Shown: piece after piece, positions 55,463 to 64,000 of the stretch
Layout: each line of letters opens with the position of its first letter
How positions within the stretch are numbered: position 1 is the first letter of the stretch
From: Dolomedes plantarius
Taxonomy: Eukaryota; Arthropoda; Arachnida; Araneae; Dolomedidae
Length of the DNA stretch: 64,000 bases
Assembly (NCBI GenBank): GCA_907164885.2
Contig: OU015501.1
Span: 24,499,591-24,563,590, forward strand
Reading direction: 5' to 3'
The notes under the pieces: generated by a model
Seen by the model: the letters and a program-made list of their open reading frames with translations, nothing else
Told to the model about the DNA's origin: nothing
The model's database searches: none
Program-made: the position numbers and the translations under genes

Positions 55463-56800
55463 TAAAGGGGGAAGTGGGGTAAGTGAGAATGCGAAATCAT
55501 ATAGTTCCCCTTTGAATCTAAATAAGTTTTTAACAAGTTGTATTTGTATGAAAATTTGCATACATACTTTTGGTTATGTTTACATTTATAGTTTTATTTT
55601 TAAAAAATCTATTCAGAACTTTTTTTGCCACAAATATTTAAAGTTTTTGTTTTGCTTTCTCACTTGCCCCCACACTTCGGCAAGTTAGAATGCGGGTCCC
55701 AATAAATCATAGTTGCTTATAGCAAAATAAGTAGGGCAAGGGAAAGGATAGGTATTTCATGCTGAACAAAAGGCTATGTATTATTTTATTTACATTCTTT
55801 CATTGTGGAGGTATTTGTTGTTCAAGTTAGCGGAGTCAGCAACGTCCAAATATTAACAAAATAAATATATTTTTATTATTTGTTTCAGAGTAACAAATGC
55901 ATGTTAAAAGTTCAAAAAAAGTTTTTTTTCCCCTTTGACTAAGCCCTACTGAATATTGTAGGACCAAAAAGGCATGGATAAAATTAGTTCACCGTGCCTT
56001 TCAGGCCTCGACTCTTCCAGGAGCACTAATAAATCATCATCTGGTACAAAAGGCAACTCAGAAATAGTGACAACAGAATTCGAAATTCAATATATTTGCA
56101 CACAGTTTATAATGTCCACTCCACTCACATTCACTAACAGTTAGTCTAAACAAGTTAATTACAATTCACTTCTTCAAACTTACAACAAAAAAACTAGTTT
56201 CAGTTCCATAATTTACTATTTTTGAATGTTAAGGAATCAAAAACAATCATCACCTGTTAAAGAAACATGTCAAAAGGTGGTTGGTTATGAAGTTTCTGCA
56301 GCTAGAAAACATATGTTGGGAAGAAAAAACTATTTATATGGCTGTTATAACACAAAGGTAGGTTTTTTTCAGTATATGGGACAAGTTAGAACTGCTGTAC
56401 TTGCCCAACCTTTGTGTTCTCACTAGCCCCGACACAAAATTTTTATGGGCCAAGTGAAAACCCTGCAGTACTGAAGTAATATTGCAAAAAAATGGTTTTT
56501 GTATATTTTATCTGCATTCTTTGTTTCGTAATGAATAAGTGGATATTTTCAAAATAACTATGTGTTGTGGTTAATTAGTTATGATTTTTTTTTTTGGCTA
56601 GTACTCAAACTAAGGTACCTTAGTTAAAATGCAAGGGTTTGGTAGGTATAAAAATTTTCCATTTTACAAATTTTTTCTGTAAATAAAAACTAAACATAGC
56701 ATTAGAGCAAGAATTTTCTTACAAAGTACACTTGAAAATTAAAAAAAAAAAGCTAATTTTTTAGGGTTTTTAAGCTTATGTTCTCACTTACCCCACTTTA
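55463..56800. mobile_element. DNA transposon remnant with GTGGGGTAAGTGAGA ends, 1.3 kb
   Basis: The left end has TAAAGGGGGAAGTGGGGTAA and the right end, in reverse complement, has TAAAGTGGGGTAAGTGAGAA. Further copies of the AAGT..GGGGC..GTGAG theme occur inside (about 55660-55700 and 56385-56460). A 66-codon frame at 56226-56426 has no confident family. The ends resemble those of some pogo/Tigger-like elements, from memory. Confidence 0.55.
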
Positions 56801-56832
56801 CATGAATTAAATTATGTTTGTATATTATTGTA

Positions 56833-57150
56833 GGGAGTATAAAGTTTTTAAAAATATATATCTGTGTAAAAGAATAATGGAAAATGCTATTAAGTAAAGT
56901 AAATCTTTATTTTCATTTACATTTTGTGGTTAAATCACTCAAAAGTTGTTTATTAGTAGAATTACCTCAAAGGTTTAACTAGTGTGTGTATTTATTTCGA
57001 GTTTCTAAATACAAAGAGAAAATATTTGTTTTTTTCTTTTGGAGGTTAACTTTTTGTAAATAATTATCTGTAGTGAAATTATCTTTGTGTATTTTTGTGG
57101 GGAGCATCAAGTTTTTTAAAATATATAACTGTGTAAAAGAATAATGAATA
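56833..57150. repeat. Diverged direct repeat in XPO7 intron 1
   Basis: GGGAGTATAAAGTTTTTAAA...CTGTGTAAAAGAATAATG at 56833 recurs as GGGAGCATCAAG...CTGTGTAAAAGAATAATG at about 57100, offset near 266 bp. Confidence 0.7.
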
Positions 57151-57330
57151 ATGCATTGTGTAAAAGAACAAGGATTCTAAACTAAAAAAATTTGGTAAAT
57201 TTCTATTTTGTATATAATTTGTTTTTCCATTAAAGTGAAGTGCCCCTGATCTTGGTATTTTATATGTAAAATTAAATTATTTAAGGTAGGTTTTCGTTTA
57301 TCCTCAAAATATCATTTTTATATAATTGTA

Positions 57331-57600
57331 AAGTACAGTATAAGCTGAGTTAATAAGTTTATAAACTTTTAGGAATGGATTTTAAATTTATTATAATGCT
57401 TTTATTTTATTTTATTATAAATATTGAGTATAACCTTATGTAGAATTGAAATGGGATCATTTTTATGCTGTTTGAAAGTACAGTATATAGCTGCATTAAT
57501 AAGTTTATAAACTCCTAGGAAAGGATTTAAAATTTATTATAATGCTTTATTTTATATTATAGATATTGAGTACAACCTTATGTAGAATTGAAATGTGTTC
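57331..57600. repeat. Tandem duplication, period 145 bp
   Basis: The block starting AAGTACAGTATA at 57331 (AATAAGTTTATAAACT, then TTATTATAATGCTTT, then CCTTATGTAGAATTGAAATG) is repeated from 57476 with about 90% identity by eye. Confidence 0.88.
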
Positions 57601-58912
57601 GTAATCATATCTTTTATTCATGTTTACTTTGATATAATTGTCTATTATATTATCCGTGCTAATATTTATACTTAATGCAGTTTGAAATGACATTCTGTTA
57701 ATATTCTCTCTTTGTTTTGTGTGGAATTTCTAACTAAAATATAGAATGTTAGAAAAAATAAATATTTTACTTGGCATTTTATTATGAAAAAAAATTAATA
57801 ACAACATAAATCCTATCCTTAAACATATGTAATATTTTTTCAACTGAACCTTTCAAAAATACCTATTTGTGTTAACACTGTGAGTAATGTGCTTATGATG
57901 TTATAATGATAAATTAAAGCATGGAATTTGTAATTATCTCAGAGGAATCTTTGAGTTCCTAAATTAAAGTAACTTTTTTTAATAAGCTTTGATGTAGAAC
58001 TTTAAAATATATTCTGGAAAAAAAAATCACCATATTTTAGTATTTTATTGTATTGTGATATAAATTATGTTAAATCCTTTTCTGAGAGCATAATGTATAT
58101 AGTTTGAAAATCAAATCTTAAAAATTAAGTAAATAGTTATGGTTTTATTTATAGAAAGGTTTTTTTTTCCTTGTTAATATGAAATTTCTAGATTATGATT
58201 GTTCTTTTAAAGTTTTTCTTTTCTCAAGATTTCTGATTTGGTGAATGGTAATTTTGACCCTATGATGAGGAAATTGTAATTTAGTGTTTTATTACTTCTA
58301 CAAACAAATACATTAAATATTATACCTGATTTATATATTTTTTTTAAAGTGAATATAGCATTTTCTTGTTTGTATTAAATGAAAAAATGATTTGATAGCT
58401 GAATAGATAGAATAAATTGAGTAGATTAAATGATATTGATATGTATATGATGAGCAAAATGTGTGATGGATAATTATACAAAGTTGTAAACTACTTAAAA
58501 CTTTTTGTTTTCTTTAATAGCTAATACAAGATTCCCCCCCCCCCCCCTCCCAAGAACCAAAATTAGTGAATCCCTCATGCATAAATCCCTCTTATACATG
58601 AGTGGATTTTTAGTCATAGAGGTATTCCTATGGCCATACCTAAAGTATTCCTACATGTTCTGTTTGGTAAAGATCTAGAGACCTAAATGATTTCATCTGG
58701 CATATAGTCTTCTCTTCAAGGATATCTCACCCTTCTAAGCTCTTTGTGCCCTAGTGTTGTTACCAATGAAACGGAACTGGGTCCAATTGCACCCTGAAAA
58801 AGCCTCACTCAGCAGGTTATAAATTAATCCCTATAGTATGGTGCAGTCTGTCTCCTTCGATCAAAGTTTTGCTGTGACATCATGGTTTAACATAATGTCA
58901 CTCTCCTTAAAA

Positions 58913-59720
58913 TCTGTATATATAAAACAATTCCGTAACTGACTGACTGACTGACAGATAACGCATAGACCAAACTGCTGGACCTAAAGGGCTGAAATTT
59001 TTTATTGCGATTCTTTTTATAGTGTAGGGGTGCACTAAGAAAGATTTATGAAAAATTCTTCTTAGATTTTTTAAAATTAAATTTTTAAGCTATTTTTGTA
59101 ACATTCTTTAAAGTTTAGATTTAAAATAATAATCTGAGGGTTATAAAATTTATATCACGAGAAAGATCATAAAAATTCCTTTGAAATATCTTTTTTGAAT
59201 CTTTACCTCCATTTTCTGATTTTTGATGAATTGTTAAATATTAATTTTTAGAATTTAATTTATTAAATGCTGATCACGTGGTTTCTTTTCTTTTTGTGAT
59301 ATTTTAAATTAATTTTGCATTATGTGCATAACAACGAAATGAAAAATAAACAAGAAAAAATATTAAAATACGGTAAAAGATAAAATATAACCACTAGACT
59401 AATTGAGATGGAAGTTTTTTAAGAATTCAGTTCAAATTAGTATGTTTTATGGATATTAAACGTACAAATTAATTGCATACATTGACCGTTGTATTTAATT
59501 TGAATATTTTCTACATTATTTTGTCTATAAAAATATCCATTATGATTTTTTTATAAATATATATATATATATATATTTTTTTTTGCATTAATTGCATACA
59601 TTTACCGTTGTATTTACTGTAAATATATATATATATATATTTTATGGCATTAATTGCATACATTGACCATTGTATTTAATTTGAATGCACTCCGTAGCAA
59701 AGCACAGGTATTCAGCTAGT
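58913..59720. mobile_element. Helitron-like non-autonomous element, 808 bp
   Basis: Starts TCTGTATATATAAAAC after an A and ends CAGCTAG before a T, fitting 5'-TC...CTAG-3' inserted between A and T. A GC-rich hairpin (CCGT-a-GC-AAA-GC-ACaGG) lies about 10 bp before the 3' end. Near the 5' end (TGAC)n and GGACC...GGGCTGAAATTT match a common arthropod Helitron-like pattern. Internally GCATACATTGACCGTTGTATTTA is repeated three times between TA runs. No Rep/helicase is encoded. Confidence 0.7.
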
Positions 59721-60005
59721 GTTAACATAAAGAGGGGGATATTCCTACTTATACAATTGATGCTAGTGTACTCTACACTCTCTACAGATAAAAACATCTA
59801 TTCAGAACATCTATCCAGGAATGATGTTGATTGTATGTGGAAAGAGGGGTTTTCCTGTGGGACAGGATAAGAGGAACATACTCTATTGGTTCGGATGTCA
59901 CGTGACACTGCATTTCATGCCAGTTTACAGCTTTGTCTCTCAACATTTGCCTATTGTACACTGTGAAAGTCGTTGAATTGATTCTTCTAATGGGAACATC
60001 ATATA

Positions 60006-61668
60006 CACTTGCCAGAAAAAGTCTACATACAAGTGAAAACCAAACTTTTAAGCATAAAAAAATGTAATATAACACTAAGTTTATCAACTTTCTTTTCTTT
60101 TCTTATACTGATCAAATCATTTATTATCTTTTAACAATGGTTTTAGAAATACAAAGCACATAATTTTGTTTAGAAATTAAATTAAACAAAAAAAATAACA
60201 CGAAATACACTAGAAAAAGTTTGCATACAAATAAGAAAACCTGAAAAAATATATTTGACTGTTACTGACTGTCATTGACTGTTACTGTAAGTTTAGTAAC
60301 TGGTTCGATAGCCCTTACGTCTAAGGACCTTCATCAATCATTTCTGCATAGATTGAACCAGTTGGAATGTTTTATTAGCAGACGTTATTATTCCATTCCA
60401 TAATGATAACCTTTTTCAACATTACTTTCAATGTTATGGAATGTTGACGACTCCTGTGCTCTAGTACATCGCACAAATGTTCAATGGGATTTAAGTCAGG
60501 TGATTGTGGAGGAGTATGTAACTGATTTTTGATGTTGTACAACAACCAGAGCTTCACATTGTAGGTAATGTGCTTTGGATCATTTTCCTGCTAGAACCAA
60601 AAGTCATCTCCAAGGCCCAGGTTTTGAGCACTTACTTTTAAATTTTCTTTTAAAATGTTCAAATATGCCATATGATCCATTGTAGATTCTATAAATACTA
60701 GACGTCCCATGCCATTGACTGTCATACACCCCCAAACCATTATACCTCCACCACCGTGCTTTACTGTGGGCACGCGATTCTGCTTCTCATAAGCTGTACC
60801 TGTCTTTCTCCACTCCAGCTTAACGTCCTTTAATCTCAAAAATGCAAAACTTGCTCTCATCTGTGAAGAGTACCTTTTCCTAGAACTCCAGAGGCTTATT
60901 TACATATTCATTTGCGAGGAGTAGACGTTTTTGCTTATTGATGACCGATATGTGTGGCTTTCTATGTGCTACACGGTCATGATAGTCAGATTTTTTCAAA
61001 ATCTTCTGTATAGTATCTTCATGAATAATTTTTCTCAAACCTCTAATTTCATTTACAATTTGAGATGCAGTAATTCTTGGATTTAGGCCTACGAACTTCA
61101 GGATAAAATGCCTTTCACGTGGTGTCAGTTTAGAGTGACGTCCAGAATGTGGCTTCGAGATAATATATTTTGTTGAATTGTAATTATTGATTACTCTTTG
61201 AATAGAGGAATGAGTTCTTCGAAGAGTCTTGCTAATTTCCTGAAGAAATTTGCCTTCATTCTTCAGTTTCAAGATAATTTTCCTCTCATCAGGAGTAATC
61301 TCCTTTCCTTTTTGATTACTTTTAATTTTCCACAATTTACCTTCAAAAAAGCTTTGGAAACGAATATTGAGGTAATCTTTTTATAAAACTTTAGCAAAAT
61401 TAACAATATCACATACAACTGAATTTGATATATTAGTTTACTGTATTAGTACGCAAATTTTTTCTGGTATAAATTCATGCAATTTTTAAAAATTATTTTT
61501 TTATTTTAAAACGTTGCATGTTATATTTTTAAAACCATTGTTAACAGATAATAAATGATTCGACCAGTACAAGAAAAGAAAAGAAAGTTGATAAATTTAG
61601 TATAATATTATATTTTTTGATGCTTGAATGTTTGGTTTTCGCTTGTATGCAGAATTTATGCTTCTGTC
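60006..61668 (-). mobile_element. Tc1-like transposon with IR/DR termini, decayed
   Basis: The left end starts CACTTGCCAGAAAAAGTC after TA. Long inverted arms of about 220 bp each contain two direct copies of AGAAAAAGTYTRCATACAA (about 60014 and 60209), the IR/DR layout known from Sleeping Beauty-type elements. The right outer end is diverged, so its boundary and TA are approximate. Confidence 0.82.
60375..61370 (-). pseudogene. Tc1-like transposase, four or more disruptions
   Basis: The N-terminal part (60880-61335) carries paired helix-turn-helix: ITPDERKIILKLKNEGKFLQ, then GRHSKLTPRERHFILKFVG, ending NEYVNKPLEF where a stop replaces W. The middle (60591-60860) has GGGGIMVWGCMTVNGMGRLV and LGLGDDFWF, with a stop just before the Q-Q-D-N block. 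The last part (60375-60557) includes TPPQSPDLNPIEHLCDVLEH with the third acid. The first acid lies in a short frameshifted stretch near 60870. All expected blocks of a ~340-residue Tc1 transposase are present in order, in broken frames. Confidence 0.87.
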
Positions 61669-62051
61669 CCACAGATCTATTGTACTCATACCTGATGTAG
61701 ACATGAGGGCATTCAAATAGTGCTTCTTAGGATGCAATCCGAGCACTTTCAATACCGAATACTGACATGTTAACCATTAGCTGCCCCGAGCTCATGTTCA
61801 CAAAGTGGACATGTGAATATGAACAGCAACTTTCTAATGGTTTTCCCTGATCTTGGTGACATTGTGTGAATAGCTCTATCTGCATTTAAATTAGCCTCCC
61901 AGTTGTATTGGACTACAAGGCATCACATGCTCAAAAGTGCAGCGATGTGCATAGGATAAAAAAATTTAAAGAAATAAAGCATTATGGACTGTTGTATGTG
62001 TAATAACTTTTATTATTTAGGAAGCATTTTTAATTATGATAATTATTTCAG

Positions 62052-62198
62052 GAGCTGGCTCATTTAGAAATTTTGTGCAAACAGTTTTATGATGCAAGTA
62101 ATCCTGAAGAAAGAGCTTCTGCTGAAAAAGCTTTAGTCAATTTTGTTCATGCACCAGATTGTTTGCCAACATGTCGCCTCCTACTAGAAAGAGGAGAT
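62052..62198 (+). CDS. XPO7: Exportin-7, second coding exon (49 codons)
   Basis: Follows a TTATTTCAG acceptor and ends before GTAAGT, both phase 0. It encodes ELAHLEILCKQFYDASNPEE, then RASAEKALVNFVHAPDCLPT and CRLLLERGD. This closely parallels the exportin-7 N-terminus in other animals (L-E-x-L-C-K-Q-L-Y-E ... A-E-K-A-L-V-x-F ... P-D-C-L-x-x-C-Q-L-L-L-E-R-G). The region is the start of the importin-beta N-terminal domain, which binds RanGTP, and forms the first HEAT-like helices. RanBP17 is the close vertebrate paralogue, so 'exportin-7/RanBP17 family' is the safest name. The next exon (normally S-S-Y-S-Q-L-L-A-A) is not found before 64000. Confidence 0.9.
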
Positions 62199-64000
62199 GT
62201 AAGTGTTTTTTTCTTGGATTTCTTTCATTTTATGTTTTAATTTAAATGTTACTTTCATAATTCAAAGACCATCTCTTAATAGATCTTTTTAAAAGTTTAT
62301 TTTAATCATATATTTATTCATACAGGTTAAAACTTTATTCTCATGAAAAGTTATTTTATTTTTATAAATTGCTTAATCATATATTCAATTGTTCTTTTTA
62401 ATATGTATAAACTTTATGGTGTGATATGTAGATAGTTCATAGTCCAGGGAAATAAAAAAAAAATTAATTTTTTAACCTAATATATGATTTATTAAAAATT
62501 GCTAATATTGGTTTTTAAAAATGCAAATAAAATTTCATTGTTTAAAAATTAATTGGATCAGAATTAAGAAATGATGTAAAAATTAATAGCATAAGGGGAA
62601 AACAACATCCCTAATAATTAAGACTGCTAACCGGGAGAGGTAAGAGCACTTTGAGAAATTTTAATGTGGTTTCTGAAAAACATGAATAGTAATTTGAAAG
62701 CAGCAGTTACTTTTAAAGTTAGGAATTGTAATTAATTGTTAGGACAAGTAATTAATGAAAAAAATCCATGTAAAAGAAGATAAATATCTATATATATTTA
62801 CTTACTATTTCTTTTATTTTGACCACCACAGTAATACCATATTCTAAATTAGTATTAAGATTTTTTTTTCTGGAATGATACTTGGCAAGAAAAATTTGTT
62901 TACCTATGGTAGAATTGTTGAGAAAGATATCTGTAGTTTGAGTTCAGTTCAATTAAACATGGTTTTGACTTGGGATAACTGATTGAGCTTTTGAAATTTC
63001 TGGTGATTTGAACGCAAGGTCTCAAAAAGGAGAAATCTTTACAAAGAGCTAATTGACATTTTATATCAATGTTATCCATGTTTATTTGTTTTCTGTAGAT
63101 TGACAGCAGCATTGTTAAAGAGATCTTTAATATGTGCTGTTTAGGTATTTTTAAAATTTTTTATTGTGAATAATTTGTGTTGATGCCTGTTAATATTCAT
63201 TATAGCTAATAATATAAATTTATTGTAGCTCTGTGTAGTGGATCTAAGTTTATTCTTAGTATTAATTTAAATTCTTATGAAACAAAATAGCTTCTAATTA
63301 ATGTTTTTACACGTAAGAATAAAATAGTTTAAATATGTGACTATTTTTACATTTATTTCATCTTTCATTCACTTCATTTTTTAATTAGAAATTTCTACAG
63401 ATATATTATGTAGTATGTACCCTGTTGAATAACTGAAAAAAAAATACAGTTCTAATTGTTAGTAGCATACCTATAATTGTATATTTATTAGGAATTTTAT
63501 ATTTTGCCTGAGTTGTCATGCATTATAAAATAACAGAAGTCCGAAAATAAATTTTTTCTTGAAATTTTTTATCATTGATTTTGATTTTCTTACAGATTAT
63601 TATTTATATAATACCTTTATATTGAAGCTGTGAACTCCTACAAATTTTTTATTACATTAATATTTAGTGTAAAATCTGAAGGCATGTATAGTTTATTAAT
63701 TTTCTGATAATGTGTTTCAGCATGTTATCAAAACTGGGCATTATGCAGTTATGTTAAATATTGCAATACGATGATGATGTACATCATGATCAAAATACAT
63801 ATCCGGTAGATGTGATTTTCTATTGGGTGGTCATTCTTGTATATGTGTAATCATAAAAAGTTACTAAAATTTGTGGTATTAAGATAAGAAATATAAAAGT
63901 TATTGTATTTCTTTAGGGAGTGTTCTTTTTTATTATTTCATATTGATGTATACTTAGCATAAAATTTATAATTTATTTTGAGTTGATTCATCAGCAGTGC
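62199..64000 (+). other. Exportin-7 intron 2 (partial)
   Basis: Starts GTAAGT and continues past the right edge. AT-rich; no further exon or transposon recognised. Confidence 0.7.

Larger units (their letters stand above)
54223..62051 (+). other. Exportin-7 intron 1, 7.8 kb
   Basis: Bounded by GT (54223) and a TTATTTCAG acceptor ending at 62051. It holds the 55463-56800 element, tandem repeats at 56833-57600, a C-run (58535-58549), the Helitron-like element and the Tc1 remnant; the stretches 57600-58530, 59721-60005 and 61670-62040 show nothing recognisable. Confidence 0.75.

Noticed and set aside
63097..63145. A third XPO7 exon after a TTCTGTAG acceptor-like site
   Set aside because: The translation reaches a stop within 16 codons and does not resemble the expected S-S-Y-S-Q-L-L-A-A continuation.

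Overview
The window looks like a piece of an AT-rich, intron-bearing animal genome. It is most likely an arthropod and, from the mix of elements, perhaps a chelicerate such as a spider. That placement is inference from transposon families and from one conserved host gene; nothing in the window proves the species. I see no bacterial features, rRNA, CRISPR array or intact tRNA gene.

The only host gene I can support is the 5' end of an exportin-7 (XPO7, RanBP16) gene on the + strand. A five-codon first coding exon (54208-54222) is followed by a 7.8 kb intron and a 49-codon second exon (62052-62198), and the gene runs off the right edge. The intron holds a probable Helitron-like element (58913-59720), a decayed Tc1 element with Sleeping-Beauty-like repeated termini (60006-~61668), an element with 'GTGGGGTAAGTGAGA' ends (55463-56800) and local tandem duplications.

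The rest is a dense, deeply nested transposon landscape, and many boundaries can be set to the base from target-site duplications (TSDs). From left to right: hAT-type MITEs (477-1071, 2060-2752, 3483-4179); a deleted Tc1/mariner-type element (1238-1843); a row of PIF/Harbinger MITEs (4229-5866); a deleted mariner (6772-7410); a 9.5 kb hAT composite (8661-18186) carrying an uninterrupted 810-codon transposase and two nested insertions; a dead Tigger/pogo (19700-21923); a DD36E Tc1 broken by one stop codon (22044-23280); a dead hAT (23490-27700) with a second single-stop Tc1 inside it; a Ty3/Gypsy element (28521-40776) whose right LTR is split one base before its end by a hAT (33070-40767), which itself carries a palindromic mariner derivative and a 4.9 kb LTR retrotransposon without coding capacity; a Harbinger composite (42234-46325) with a nested hAT MITE and piggyBac; and a dead ZNF862/KIAA1586-like hAT (47057-53596) interrupted by a 3.9 kb LINE and two MITEs.

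The nesting gives a relative order of events. For example the Gypsy TSD (TATAG) can be paired only after the hAT is subtracted, and the dead-hAT reading frame closes exactly when the Tc1 at 24644-26040 is removed. The most unusual features are a copied 3' part of a tRNA-Leu joined to the Gypsy LTR in primer orientation, the nearly identical-LTR element with no open frame, the intact hAT transposase with two perfect CRE-like sites in its 5' flank, and the two Tc1 copies each one nonsense codon from open.
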